This document shows, in pieces, positions 1 through 10,515 of a stretch of DNA of 64,000 nt; within the stretch, counting starts at the first letter, position 1; each line of letters opens with the position of its first letter. Below the pieces are notes generated by a model. That model was not told the origin of the DNA, made no database searches, and worked only from the letters and a program-made list of their open reading frames with translations. A program made the position numbers and the translations under genes. The DNA is from Tubulanus polymorphus (Eukaryota > Nemertea > Palaeonemertea > Tubulaniformes > Tubulanidae): positions 7,812,501 through 7,876,500 of the forward strand of contig NC_134035.1 of NCBI RefSeq assembly GCF_964204645.1, in the 5' to 3' direction.

Positions 1-58
1 TGCTTAACTTCGGTGATCGGACGAGAACCGGTGCTTTCAACGTGGTATGGCCGTAGAC
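1..58 (-). rRNA. 5S rRNA: 5S rRNA, partial at left edge
   Basis: RNA positions 1-58 only; the 3' half lies left of the window. The part present is consensus. -13 is T. Confidence 0.96.
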
Positions 59-200
59 AACAAAACGTATAAATCTAACCGTTTTGATATTACCTTCTCG
101 ATAGGATCGCCACCTCAGCGAGGCATCCACTTTTTATGTCTCTTTTAACACAGTTTCAATTGCTCAACTGATAAAACCAGGTACAATTATCCATTCGCTC

Positions 201-212
201 CATCGAAAGATG
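201..212. other. Short hairpin with GAAA loop (representative)
   Basis: Plus-strand CATC-GAAA-GATG can form a 4-bp stem closed by a GNRA-type tetraloop. It lies 8 bp from the larger hairpin at 221-252 and recurs in every spacer. Whether either strand is transcribed here is unknown. Confidence 0.45.
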
Positions 213-220
213 TAGAAACA

Positions 221-252
221 AACGCCTTTCCCTTCGCTCAAGGATCGGCGTT
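221..252. other. 32-bp spacer hairpin (representative)
   Basis: AACGCC pairs with GGCGTT over 6 bp; inside, after a small internal loop, CCTT pairs with AAGG around CGCTC. It recurs once per unit. The upper outer stem loses a base in the spacer near 58487, and the loop side carries a single change in several others (CTCTTCG for CCCTTCG near 13028, 16361, 18029 and 21923). Confidence 0.45.
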
Positions 253-299
253 GAATAAGGCGGAGGAAACTATGAGAACAGCTACTTAGCAACACAATC

Positions 300-311
300 T
301 GTGACGTCACA
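300..311. promoter_or_regulatory. CRE-type palindrome (representative)
   Basis: TGTGACGTCACA is a perfect 12-bp palindrome containing the full consensus CREB/ATF site TGACGTCA. It lies about 185 bp beyond the 3' end of one gene and about 240-255 bp upstream of the next. It appears unchanged in every spacer I read, including all indel classes. Binding or function is not shown by the sequence. Confidence 0.5.
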
Positions 312-407
312 TTACCAGAAAACATCCAATCTTCTATCTAACAAAGTATCGATTTGGGAATATATCTGCGACAACAAAATTTTGACAGCTTCGTTCAACT
401 AATGGCG

Positions 408-440
408 AAAACAAACAAGCAAATAAACAAACAAATAAAC
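408..440. repeat. AAAC/AAAT-rich tract (representative)
   Basis: A run of about eight imperfect AAAY tetramers, including AAATAAACAAACAAATAAAC. It recurs in every spacer and is the site of several class markers (AAAACG, AAAACA or GTAAACA at its left end). One A is lost in the spacers ending at 43798, 44909 and 47134. Confidence 0.75.
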
Positions 441-489
441 GGCTGTTTGCGAGTGCTTTTAATTTTTGAAATAAATCGAGCAAAATTTG

Positions 490-495
490 AAAAAA
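490..495 (-). terminator. Pol III T6 terminator (representative)
   Basis: Six T residues on the minus strand start directly after the last 5S base. Runs of four or more T terminate RNA polymerase III. The same T6 follows every complete gene in the window except the copy at 30529-30646, where it is interrupted. Confidence 0.93.
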
Positions 496-613
496 GTCTA
501 CAGCACCCGGTATTCCCAGGCGGTCACCCATCCAAGTACTAACCGGGCCCGACGTTGCTTAACTTCGGTGATCGGACGAGAACCGGTGCTTTCAACGTGG
601 TATGGCCGTAGAC
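496..613 (-). rRNA. 5S rRNA: 5S rRNA, copy 1 (reference copy)
   Basis: Encodes the 5S RNA of the large ribosomal subunit, transcribed by RNA polymerase III. Read on the minus strand it starts GTCTACGGCCATACCAC and ends GGTGCTGTAGAC. Ends 1-9 and 110-118 pair as helix I; CCCGG 67-71 pairs with CCGGG 104-108 as helix V; the loop E motif AGUA is at 74-77 and a GUGA tetraloop at 87-90. The internal promoter is present: box A about 50-64, intermediate element about 67-72, box C about 80-97, by analogy with vertebrate 5S genes. A T6 terminator follows at once, so the RNA probably ends GAC-UU at about 120 nt. Sequence equals the array consensus. Class B spacer downstream; -13 T. Confidence 0.99.
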
Positions 614-625
614 AACAAAACGTAT

Positions 626-626
626 A
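626..626 (-). promoter_or_regulatory. Variable -13 position (representative)
   Basis: In gene sense this base is T or G in nearly every unit and C in three (after genes ending 14524, 15634 and 42803). It sits in GATTTATACG or GATTGATACG at about -17 to -8. The T form makes a TTTATA stretch, though too close to the start to be a normal TATA box. It serves as a marker for tracing unit exchange. Confidence 0.6.
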
Positions 627-640
627 AATCTAACCGTTTT

Positions 641-647
641 GATATTA
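641..647 (-). promoter_or_regulatory. TATA-like upstream element (representative)
   Basis: Minus-strand TAATATC lies at -34 to -28 of the 5S start. TATA-like elements near -30 assist pol III start-site selection at 5S genes of several animals and plants. The motif recurs in every unit and is kept in the five spacers with the 31-bp deletion, whose edge is at -40. Its function is inferred from position only. Confidence 0.5.
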
Positions 648-658
648 CCTTCTCGATA

Positions 659-683
659 GGATCGCCACCTCAGCGAGGCATCC
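659..683. other. 25-bp imperfect inverted repeat in 5' flank (representative)
   Basis: GGAT at 659-662 pairs with ATCC at 680-683, and CCTC at 668-671 pairs with GAGG at 675-678 around AGC. It spans about -46 to -70 of the gene on its left. It is followed on the plus strand by ACTTTTTATG. The five deletion spacers lack it completely, so it is not needed for the units to persist. Confidence 0.5.
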
Positions 684-1052
684 ACTTTTTATGTCTCTTT
701 TAACACAGTTTCAATTGCTCAACTGATAAAACTAGGTACAATTATCCATTCGCTCCATCGAAAGATGTAGAAACAAACGCCTTTCCCTTCGCTCAAGGAT
801 CGGCGTTGAATAAGGCGGAGGAAACTATGAGAACAGCTACTTAGCAACACAATCTGTGACGTCACATTACCAGAAAACATCCAATCTTCTATCTCTAACA
901 AAGTATCGATTTGGGAATATATCTGCGACAACAAAATTTTGACGGCTTCGTTCAACTAATGGCGAAAACGAACAAGCAAATAAACAAACAAATAAACGGC
1001 TGTTTACGAGTGCTTTTAATTTTTGAAATAAATCGAGCAAAATTTGAAAAAA

Positions 1053-1170
1053 GTCTACAGCACCCGGTATTCCCAGGCGGTCACCCATCCAAGTACTAAC
1101 CGGGCCCGACGTTGCTTAACTTCGGTGATCGGACGAGAACCGGTGCTTTCAACGTGGTATGGCCGTAGAC
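1053..1170 (-). rRNA. 5S rRNA: 5S rRNA, copy 2
   Basis: Consensus. Class A spacer downstream with a private T at 733 that recurs 6121 bp later; -13 G. Confidence 0.98.
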
Positions 1171-1609
1171 AACAAAACGTATCAATCTAACCGTTTTGAT
1201 ATTACCTTCTCGATAGGATCGCCACCTCAGCGAGGCATCCACTTTTTATGTCTCTTTTAACACAGTTTCAATTGCTCAACTGATAAAACCAGGTACAATT
1301 ATCCATTCGCTCCATCGAAAGATGTAGAAACAAACGCCTTTCCCTTCGCTCAAGGATCGGCGTTGAATAAGGCGGAGGAAACTATGAGAACAGCTACTTA
1401 GCAACACAATCTGTGACGTCACATTACCAGAAAACATCCAATCTTCTATCTCTAACAAAGTATCGATTTGGGAATATATCTGCGACAACAAAATTTTGAC
1501 GGCTTCGTTCAACTAATGGCGAAAACGAACAAGCAAATAAACAAACAAATAAACGGCTGTTTACGAGTGCTTTTAATTTTTGAAATAAATCGAGCAAAAT
1601 TTGAAAAAA

Positions 1610-1727
1610 GTCTACAGCACCCGGTATTCCCAGGCGGTCACCCATCCAAGTACTAACCGGGCCCGACGTTGCTTAACTTCGGTGATCGGACGAGAACCGG
1701 TGCTTTCAACGTGGTATGGCCGTAGAC
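1610..1727 (-). rRNA. 5S rRNA: 5S rRNA, copy 3
   Basis: Consensus. Class A spacer; -13 T. Confidence 0.98.
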
Positions 1728-2166
1728 AACAAAACGTATAAATCTAACCGTTTTGATATTACCTTCTCGATAGGATCGCCACTTCAGCGAGGCATCCACT
1801 TTTTATGTCTCTTTTAACACAGTTTCAATTGCTCAACTGATAAAACCAGGTACAATTATCCATTCGCTCCATCGAAAGATGTAGAAACAAACGCCTTTCC
1901 CTTCGCTCAAGGATCGGCGTTGAATAAGGCGGAGGAAACTATGAGAACAGCTACTTAGCAACACAATCTGTGACGTCACATTACCAGAAAACATCCAATC
2001 TTCTATCTCTAACAAAGTATCGATTTGGGAATATATCTGCGACAACAAAATTTTGACGGCTTCGTTCAACTAATGGCGAAAACGAACAAGCAAATAAACA
2101 AACAAATAAACGGCTGTTTACGAGTGCTTTTAGTTTTTGAAATAAATCGAGCAAAATTTGAAAAAA

Positions 2167-2284
2167 GTCTACAGCACCCGGTATTCCCAGGCGCTCACCC
2201 ATCCAAGTACTAACCGGGCCCGACGTTGCTTAACTTCGGTGATCGGACGAGAACCGGTGCTTTCAACGTGGTATGGCCGTAGAC
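2167..2284 (-). rRNA. 5S rRNA: 5S rRNA, copy 4 (C91G)
   Basis: C91G at 2194 falls in box C and would break the G86-C91 pair that closes loop D. Class A spacer with TTAGTTTTT and a private T at 1783; -13 G. Confidence 0.97.
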
Positions 2285-2723
2285 AACAAAACGTATCAAT
2301 CTAACCGTTTTGATATTACCTTCTCGATAGGATCGCCACCTCAGCGAGGCATCCACTTTTTATGTCTCTTTTAACACAGTTTCAATTGCTCAACTGATAA
2401 AACCAGGTACAATTATCCATTCGCTCCATCGAAAGATGTAGAAACAAACGCCTTTCCCTTCGCTCAAGGATCGGCGTTGAATAAGGCGGAGGAAACTATG
2501 AGAACAGCTACTTAGCAACACAATCTGTGACGTCACATTACCAGAAAACATCCAATCTTCTATCTCTAACAAAGTATCGATTTGGGAATATATCTGCGAC
2601 AACAAAATTTTGACGGCTTCGTTCAACTAATGGCGAAAACGAACAAGCAAATAAACAAACAAATAAACGGCTGTTTACGAGTGCTTTTAATTTTTGAAAT
2701 AAATCGAGCAAAATTTGAAAAAA

Positions 2724-2841
2724 GTCTACAGCACCCGGTATTCCCAGGCGGTCACCCATCCAAGTACTAACCGGGCCCGACGTTGCTTAACTTCGGTGAT
2801 CGGACGAGAACCGGTGCCTTCAACGTGGTATGGCCGTAGAC
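2724..2841 (-). rRNA. 5S rRNA: 5S rRNA, copy 5 (A24G)
   Basis: A24G at 2818, in or beside loop B. Class A spacer; -13 G. Confidence 0.97.
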
Positions 2842-3280
2842 AACAAAACGTATCAATCTAACCGTTTTGATATTACCTTCTCGATAGGATCGCCACCTCA
2901 GCGAGGCATCCACTTTTTATGTCTCTTTTAACACAGTTTCAATTGCTCAACTGATAAAACCAGGTACAATTATCCATTCGCTCCATCGAAAGATGTAGAA
3001 ACAAACGCCTTTCCCTTCGCTCAAGGATCGGCGTTGAATAAGGCGGAGGAAACTATGAGAACAGCTACTTAGCAACACAATCTGTGACGTCACATTACCA
3101 GAAAACATCCAATCTTCTATCTCTAACAAAGTATCGATTTGGGAATATATCTGCGACAACAAAATTTTGACGGCTTCGTTCAACTAATGGCGAAAACGAA
3201 CAAGCAAATAAACAAACAAATAAACGGCTGTTTACGAGTGCTTTTAGTTTTTGAAATAAATCGAGCAAAATTTGAAAAAA

Positions 3281-3398
3281 GTCTACAGCACCCGGTATTC
3301 CCAGGCGCTCACCCATCCAAGTACTAACCGGGCCCGACGTTGCTTAACTTCGGTGATCGGACGAGAACCGGTGCTTTCAACGTGGTATGGCCGTAGAC
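3281..3398 (-). rRNA. 5S rRNA: 5S rRNA, copy 6 (C91G)
   Basis: Same C91G and same TTAGTTTTT spacer change as copy 4; -13 G. Confidence 0.97.
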
Positions 3399-3837
3399 AA
3401 CAAAACGTATCAATCTAACCGTTTTGATATTACCTTCTCGATAGGATCGCCACCTCAGCGAGGCATCCACTTTTTATGTCTCTTTTAACACAGTTTCAAT
3501 TGCTCAACTGATAAAACCAGGTACAATTATCCATTCGCTCCATCGAAAGATGTAGAAACAAACGCCTTTCCCTTCGCTCAAGGATCGGCGTTGAATAAGG
3601 CGGAGGAAACTATGAGAACAGCTACTTAGCAACACAATCTGTGACGTCACATTACCAGAAAACATCCAATCTTCTATCTCTAACAAAGTATCGATTTGGG
3701 AATATATCTGCGACAACAAAATTTTGACGGCTTCGTTCAACTAATGGCGAAAACGAACAAGCAAATAAACAAACAAATAAACGGCTGTTTACGAGTGCTT
3801 TTAATTTTTGAAATAAATAGAGCAAAATTTGAAAAAA

Positions 3838-3955
3838 GTCTACAGCACCCGGTATTCCCAGGCGGTCACCCATCCAAGTACTAACCGGGCCCGACGTTGC
3901 TTAACTTCGGTGATCGGACGAGAACCGGTGCCTTCAACGTGGTATGGCCGTAGAC
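3838..3955 (-). rRNA. 5S rRNA: 5S rRNA, copy 7 (A24G)
   Basis: Same A24G as copy 5 (3932). Class A spacer with a private A at 3819; -13 G. Confidence 0.97.
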
Positions 3956-4394
3956 AACAAAACGTATCAATCTAACCGTTTTGATATTACCTTCTCGATA
4001 GGATCGCCACCTCAGCGAGGCATCCACTTTTTATGTCTCTTTTAACACAGTTTCAATTGCTCAACTGATAAAACCAGGTACAATTATCCATTCGCTCCAT
4101 CGAAAGATGTAGAAACAAACGCCTTTCCCTTCGCTCAAGGATCGGCGTTGAATAAGGCGGAGGAAACTATGAGAACAGCTACTTAGCAACACAATCTGTG
4201 ACGTCACATTACCAGAAAACATCCAATCTTCTATATCTAACAAAGTATCGATTTGGGAATATATCTGCGACAACAAAATTTTGACTGCTTCGTTCAACTA
4301 ATGGCGAAAACGAACAAGCAAATAAACAAACAAATAAACGGCTGTTTACGAGTGCTTTTAATTTTTGAAATAAATCGAGCAAAATTTGAAAAAA

Positions 4395-4512
4395 GTCTAC
4401 AGCACCCGGTATTCCCAGGCGGTCACCCATCCAAGTACTAACCGGGCCCGACGTTGCTTAATTTCGGTGATCGGACGAGAACCGGTGCTTTCAACGTGGT
4501 ATGGCCGTAGAC
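4395..4512 (-). rRNA. 5S rRNA: 5S rRNA, copy 8 (G51A)
   Basis: G51A at 4462, in box A. Spacer is class A-like with CTATATCTAAC and ACTGC; -13 G. Confidence 0.97.
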
Positions 4513-4949
4513 AACAAAACGTATCAATCTAACCGTTTTGATATTACCTTCTCGATAGGATCGCCACCTCAGCGAGGCATCCACTTTTTATGTCTCTTTT
4601 AACACAGTTTCAATTGCTCAACTGATAAAACCAGGTACAATTATCCATTCGCTCCATCGAAAGATGTAGAAACAAACGCCTTTCCCTTCGCTCAAGGATC
4701 GGCGTTGAATAAGGCGGAGGAAACTATGAGAACAGCTACTTAGCAACACAATCTGTGACGTCACATTACCAGAAAACATCCAATCTTCTATCTAACAAAG
4801 TATCGATTTGGGAATATATCTGCGACAACAAAATTTTGACAGCTTCGTTCAACTAATGGCGAAAACAAACAAGCAAATAAACAAACAAATAAACGGCTGT
4901 TTGCGAGTGCTTTTAATTTTTGAAATAAATCGAGCAAAATTTGAAAAAA

Positions 4950-5067
4950 GTCTACAGCACCCGGTATTCCCAGGCGGTCACCCATCCAAGTACTAACCGG
5001 GCCCGACGTTGCTTAGCTTCGGTGATCGGACGAGAACCGGTGCTTTCAACGTGGTATGGCCGTAGAC
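4950..5067 (-). rRNA. 5S rRNA: 5S rRNA, copy 9 (U52C)
   Basis: U52C at 5016, in box A. Class B spacer; -13 T. Confidence 0.97.
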
Positions 5068-5506
5068 AACAAAACGTATAAATCTAACCGTTTTGATATT
5101 ACCTTCTCGATAGGATCGCCACCTCAGCGAGGCATCCACTTTTTATGTCTCTTTTAACACAGTTTCAATTGCTCAACTGATAAAACCAGGTACAATTATC
5201 CATTCGCTCCATCGAAAGATGTAGAAACAAACGCCTTTCCCTTCGCTCAAGGATCGGCGTTGAATAAGGCGGAGGAAACTATGAGAACAGCTACTTAGCA
5301 ACACAATCTGTGACGTCACATTACCAGAAAACATCCAATCTTCTATCTCTAACAAAGTATCGATTTGGGAATATATCTGCGACAACAAAATTTTGACACC
5401 TTCGTTCAACTAATGCCGTAAACGAACAAGCAAATAAACAAACAAATAAACGGCTGTTTGCGAGTGCTTTTAATTTTTGAAATAAATCGAGCAAAATTTG
5501 AAAAAA

Positions 5507-5624
5507 GTCTACAGCACCCGGTATTCCCAGGCGGTCACCCATCCAAGTACTAACCGGGCCCGACGTTGCTTAACTTCGGTGATCGGACGAGAACCGGTGC
5601 TTTCAACGTGGTATGGCCGTAGAC
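5507..5624 (-). rRNA. 5S rRNA: 5S rRNA, copy 10
   Basis: Consensus. Class C-like spacer with ATGCCGTAAACG; -13 G. Confidence 0.98.
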
Positions 5625-6061
5625 AACAAAACGTATCAATCTAACCGTTTTGATATTACCTTCTCGATAGGATCGCCACCTCAGCGAGGCATCCACTTTT
5701 TATGTCTCTTTTAACACAGTTTCAATTGCTCAACTGATAAAACCAGGTACAATTATCCATTCGCTCCATCGAAAGATGTAGAAACAAACGCCTTTCCCTT
5801 CGCTCAAGGATCGGCGTTGAATAAGGCGGAGGAAACTATGAGAACAGCTACTTAGCAACACAATCTGTGACGTCACATTACCAGAAAACATCCAATCTTC
5901 TATCTAACAAAGTATCGATTTGGGAATATATCTGCGACAACAAAATTTTGACAGCTTCGTTCAACTAATGGCGAAAACAAACAAGCAAATAAACAAACAA
6001 ATAAACGGCTGTTTGCGAGTGCTTTTAATTTTTGAAATAAATCGAGCAAAATTTGAAAAAA

Positions 6062-6179
6062 GTCTACAGCACCCGGTATTCCCAGGCGGTCACCCATCCA
6101 AGTACTAACCGGGCCCGACGTTGCTTAACTTCGGTGATCGGACGAGAACCGGTGCTTTCAACGTGGTATGGCCGTAGAC
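6062..6179 (-). rRNA. 5S rRNA: 5S rRNA, copy 11
   Basis: Consensus. Class B spacer; -13 T. Last gene of the first 11-unit block. Confidence 0.98.
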
Positions 6180-6616
6180 AACAAAACGTATAAATCTAAC
6201 CGTTTTGATATTACCTTCTCGATAGGATCGCCACCTCAGCGAGGCATCCACTTTTTATGTCTCTTTTAACACAGTTTCAATTGCTCAACTGATAAAACCA
6301 GGTACAATTATCCATTCGCTCCATCGAAAGATGTAGAAACAAACGCCTTTCCCTTCGCTCAAGGATCGGCGTTGAATAAGGCGGAGGAAACTATGAGAAC
6401 AGCTACTTAGCAACACAATCTGTGACGTCACATTACCAGAAAACATCCAATCTTCTATCTAACAAAGTATCGATTTGGGAATATATCTGCGACAACAAAA
6501 TTTTGACAGCTTCGTTCAACTAATGGCGAAAACAAACAAGCAAATAAACAAACAAATAAACGGCTGTTTGCGAGTGCTTTTAATTTTTGAAATAAATCGA
6601 GCAAAATTTGAAAAAA

Positions 6617-6734
6617 GTCTACAGCACCCGGTATTCCCAGGCGGTCACCCATCCAAGTACTAACCGGGCCCGACGTTGCTTAACTTCGGTGATCGGACGA
6701 GAACCGGTGCTTTCAACGTGGTATGGCCGTAGAC
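6617..6734 (-). rRNA. 5S rRNA: 5S rRNA, copy 12
   Basis: Consensus; counterpart of copy 1. Class B spacer; -13 T. Confidence 0.98.
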
Positions 6735-7173
6735 AACAAAACGTATAAATCTAACCGTTTTGATATTACCTTCTCGATAGGATCGCCACCTCAGCGAGGC
6801 ATCCACTTTTTATGTCTCTTTTAACACAGTTTCAATTGCTCAACTGATAAAACTAGGTACAATTATCCATTCGCTCCATCGAAAGATGTAGAAACAAACG
6901 CCTTTCCCTTCGCTCAAGGATCGGCGTTGAATAAGGCGGAGGAAACTATGAGAACAGCTACTTAGCAACACAATCTGTGACGTCACATTACCAGAAAACA
7001 TCCAATCTTCTATCTCTAACAAAGTATCGATTTGGGAATATATCTGCGACAACAAAATTTTGACGGCTTCGTTCAACCAATGGCGAAAACGAACAAGCAA
7101 ATAAACAAACAAATAAACGGCTGTTTACGAGTGCTTTTAATTTTTGAAATAAATCGAGCAAAATTTGAAAAAA

Positions 7174-7291
7174 GTCTACAGCACCCGGTATTCCCAGGCG
7201 GTCACCCATCCAAGTACTAACCGGGCCCGACGTTGCTTAACTTCGGTGATCGGACGAGAACCGGTGCTTTCAACGTGGTATGGCCGTAGAC
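7174..7291 (-). rRNA. 5S rRNA: 5S rRNA, copy 13
   Basis: Consensus; counterpart of copy 2, with the same T in the spacer (6854) plus a private C at 7078; -13 G. Confidence 0.98.
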
Positions 7292-7730
7292 AACAAAACG
7301 TATCAATCTAACCGTTTTGATATTACCTTCTCGATAGGATCGCCACCTCAGCGAGGCATCCACTTTTTATGTCTCTTTTAACACAGTTTCAATTGCTCAA
7401 CTGATAAAACCAGGTACAATTATCCATTCGCTCCATCGAAAGATGTAGAAACAAACGCCTTTCCCTTCGCTCAAGGATCGGCGTTGAATAAGGCGGAGGA
7501 AACTATGAGAACAGCTACTTAGCAACACAATCTGTGACGTCACATTACCAGAAAACATCCAATCTTCTATCTCTAACAAAGTATCGATTTGGGAATATAT
7601 CTGCGACAACAAAATTTTGACGGCTTCGTTCAACTAATGGCGAAAACGAACAAGCAAATAAACAAACAAATAAACGGCTGTTTACGAGTGCTTTTAATTT
7701 TTGAAATAAATCGAGCAAAATTTGAAAAAA

Positions 7731-7848
7731 GTCTACAGCACCCGGTATTCCCAGGCGGTCACCCATCCAAGTACTAACCGGGCCCGACGTTGCTTAACTT
7801 CGGTGATCGGACGAGAACCGGTGCTTTCAACGTGGTATGGCCGTAGAC
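7731..7848 (-). rRNA. 5S rRNA: 5S rRNA, copy 14
   Basis: Consensus. Class A spacer; -13 T. Confidence 0.98.
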
Positions 7849-8287
7849 AACAAAACGTATAAATCTAACCGTTTTGATATTACCTTCTCGATAGGATCGC
7901 CACCTCAGCGAGGCATCCACTTTTTATGTCTCTTTTAACACAGTTTCAATTGCTCAACTGATAAAACCAGGTACAATTATCCATTCGCTCCATCGAAAGA
8001 TGTAGAAACAAACGCCTTTCCCTTCGCTCAAGGATCGGCGTTGAATAAGGCGGAGGAAACTATGAGAACAGCTACTTAGCAACACAATCTGTGACGTCAC
8101 ATTACCAGAAAACATCCAATCTTCTATCTCTAACAAAGTATCGATTTGGGAATATATCTGCGACAACAAAATTTTGACGGCTTCGTTCAACTAATGGCGA
8201 AAACGAACAAGCAAATAAACAAACAAATAAACGGCTGTTTACGAGTGCTTTTAGTTTTTGAAATAAATCGAGCAAAATTTGAAAAAA

Positions 8288-8405
8288 GTCTACAGCACCC
8301 GGTATTCCCAGGCGCTCACCCATCCAAGTACTAACCGGGCCCGACGTTGCTTAACTTCGGTGATCGGACGAGAACCGGTGCTTTCAACGTGGTATGGCCG
8401 TAGAC
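8288..8405 (-). rRNA. 5S rRNA: 5S rRNA, copy 15 (C91G)
   Basis: C91G with the TTAGTTTTT spacer; counterpart of copy 4; -13 G. Confidence 0.97.
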
Positions 8406-8844
8406 AACAAAACGTATCAATCTAACCGTTTTGATATTACCTTCTCGATAGGATCGCCACCTCAGCGAGGCATCCACTTTTTATGTCTCTTTTAACACAG
8501 TTTCAATTGCTCAACTGATAAAACCAGGTACAATTATCCATTCGCTCCATCGAAAGATGTAGAAACAAACGCCTTTCCCTTCGCTCAAGGATCGGCGTTG
8601 AATAAGGCGGAGGAAACTATGAGAACAGCTACTTAGCAACACAATCTGTGACGTCACATTACCAGAAAACATCCAATCTTCTATCTCTAACAAAGTATCG
8701 ATTTGGGAATATATCTGCGACAACAAAATTTTGACGGCTTCGTTCAACTAATGGCGAAAACGAACAAGCAAATAAACAAACAAATAAACGGCTGTTTACG
8801 AGTGCTTTTAATTTTTGAAATAAATCGAGCAAAATTTGAAAAAA

Positions 8845-8962
8845 GTCTACAGCACCCGGTATTCCCAGGCGGTCACCCATCCAAGTACTAACCGGGCCCG
8901 ACGTTGCTTAACTTCGGTGATCGGACGAGAACCGGTGCCTTCAACGTGGTATGGCCGTAGAC
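8845..8962 (-). rRNA. 5S rRNA: 5S rRNA, copy 16 (A24G)
   Basis: A24G at 8939; counterpart of copy 5. Class A spacer; -13 G. Confidence 0.97.
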
Positions 8963-9401
8963 AACAAAACGTATCAATCTAACCGTTTTGATATTACCTT
9001 CTCGATAGGATCGCCACCTCAGCGAGGCATCCACTTTTTATGTCTCTTTTAACACAGTTTCAATTGCTCAACTGATAAAACCAGGTACAATTATCCATTC
9101 GCTCCATCGAAAGATGTAGAAACAAACGCCTTTCCCTTCGCTCAAGGATCGGCGTTGAATAAGGCGGAGGAAACTATGAGAACAGCTACTTAGCAACACA
9201 ATCTGTGACGTCACATTACCAGAAAACATCCAATCTTCTATCTCTAACAAAGTATCGATTTGGGAATATATCTGCGACAACAAAATTTTGACGGCTTCGT
9301 TCAACTAATGGCGAAAACGAACAAGCAAATAAACAAACAAATAAACGGCTGTTTACGAGTGCTTTTAGTTTTTGAAATAAATCGAGCAAAATTTGAAAAA
9401 A

Positions 9402-9519
9402 GTCTACAGCACCCGGTATTCCCAGGCGCTCACCCATCCAAGTACTAACCGGGCCCGACGTTGCTTAACTTCGGTGATCGGACGAGAACCGGTGCTTTCA
9501 ACGTGGTATGGCCGTAGAC
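9402..9519 (-). rRNA. 5S rRNA: 5S rRNA, copy 17 (C91G)
   Basis: C91G with TTAGTTTTT spacer; counterpart of copy 6; -13 G. Confidence 0.97.
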
Positions 9520-9958
9520 AACAAAACGTATCAATCTAACCGTTTTGATATTACCTTCTCGATAGGATCGCCACCTCAGCGAGGCATCCACTTTTTATGT
9601 CTCTTTTAACACAGTTTCAATTGCTCAACTGATAAAACCAGGTACAATTATCCATTCGCTCCATCGAAAGATGTAGAAACAAACGCCTTTCCCTTCGCTC
9701 AAGGATCGGCGTTGAATAAGGCGGAGGAAACTATGAGAACAGCTACTTAGCAACACAATCTGTGACGTCACATTACCAGAAAACATCCAATCTTCTATCT
9801 CTAACAAAGTATCGATTTGGGAATATATCTGCGACAACAAAATTTTGACGGCTTCGTTCAACTAATGGCGAAAACGAACAAGCAAATAAACAAACAAATA
9901 AACGGCTGTTTACGAGTGCTTTTAATTTTTGAAATAAATCGAGCAAAATTTGAAAAAA

Positions 9959-10076
9959 GTCTACAGCACCCGGTATTCCCAGGCGGTCACCCATCCAAGT
10001 ACTAACCGGGCCCGACGTTGCTTAACTTCGGTGATCGGACGAGAACCGGTGCCTTCAACGTGGTATGGCCGTAGAC
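9959..10076 (-). rRNA. 5S rRNA: 5S rRNA, copy 18 (A24G)
   Basis: A24G at 10053; counterpart of copy 7, without its private spacer change; -13 G. Confidence 0.97.
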
Positions 10077-10515
10077 AACAAAACGTATCAATCTAACCGT
10101 TTTGATATTACCTTCTCGATAGGATCGCCACCTCAGCGAGGCATCCACTTTTTATGTCTCTTTTAACACAGTTTCAATTGCTCAACTGATAAAACCAGGT
10201 ACAATTATCCATTCGCTCCATCGAAAGATGTAGAAACAAACGCCTTTCCCTTCGCTCAAGGATCGGCGTTGAATAAGGCGGAGGAAACTATGAGAACAGC
10301 TACTTAGCAACACAATCTGTGACGTCACATTACCAGAAAACATCCAATCTTCTATATCTAACAAAGTATCGATTTGGGAATATATCTGCGACAACAAAAT
10401 TTTGACTGCTTCGTTCAACTAATGGCGAAAACGAACAAGCAAATAAACAAACAAATAAACGGCTGTTTACGAGTGCTTTTAATTTTTGAAATAAATCGAG
10501 CAAAATTTGAAAAAA

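Larger units (their letters stand above)
614..1052. other. Intergenic spacer, class A (type example)
   Basis: 439 bp between two 5S genes. In plus-strand order it holds the 5' flank of the lower-coordinate gene (-13 site, TATA-like element), the 25-bp inverted repeat, a T5 stretch, a CATC-GAAA-GATG hairpin, a 32-bp hairpin, the CRE palindrome, the CT indel site, the AAAC/AAAT tract and the A6 that is the next gene's terminator. I see no tRNA, snRNA or spliced-leader gene in it on either strand. All other spacers here have the same content apart from single-base changes and the indels noted in the gene entries. Confidence 0.9.

Noticed and set aside
180-215. TTATCCATT followed by CTCC and GATGT, faintly like part of U1 snRNA
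   Set aside because: The 5' splice-site recognition sequence and the rest of U1 are absent; the short match is within chance expectation.
421-440. TAAACA-type forkhead-like motifs in the AAAC/AAAT tract
   Set aside because: Any such tetramer tract contains these motifs, so they carry no specific evidence.
461-469. AATTTTTGA, and AATTTTGA in ACAAAATTTTGAC, resembling Sm-protein binding sites as in snRNA or spliced-leader RNA genes linked to 5S
   Set aside because: No convincing 5' splice site with a leader exon, no snRNA 5' sequence and no flanking stem was found at a sensible distance. Such AT-rich matches are expected by chance.
354-542. A 62-codon plus-strand open frame recurring in most units
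   Set aside because: It begins in AT-rich spacer and ends inside the 5S gene on the opposite strand. Its conservation follows from the repeat, and it is lost in class C spacers by a stop (GCGTAA) with no consequence. No domain or codon pattern supports it.
684-704. Plus-strand T5 after the inverted repeat, as a terminator of a plus-strand pol III gene
   Set aside because: No A and B box pair or recognisable RNA lies upstream; the only gene upstream on this path is the 5S gene in antisense.
719-955. A 78-codon minus-strand open frame in most spacers, and 65- or 73-codon frames entering the 5S gene's 3' end
   Set aside because: Low-complexity or structure-free sequence, interrupted or shifted by the CT indel and the one-base losses, and overlapping each other. 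These are by-products of homogenised noncoding DNA.
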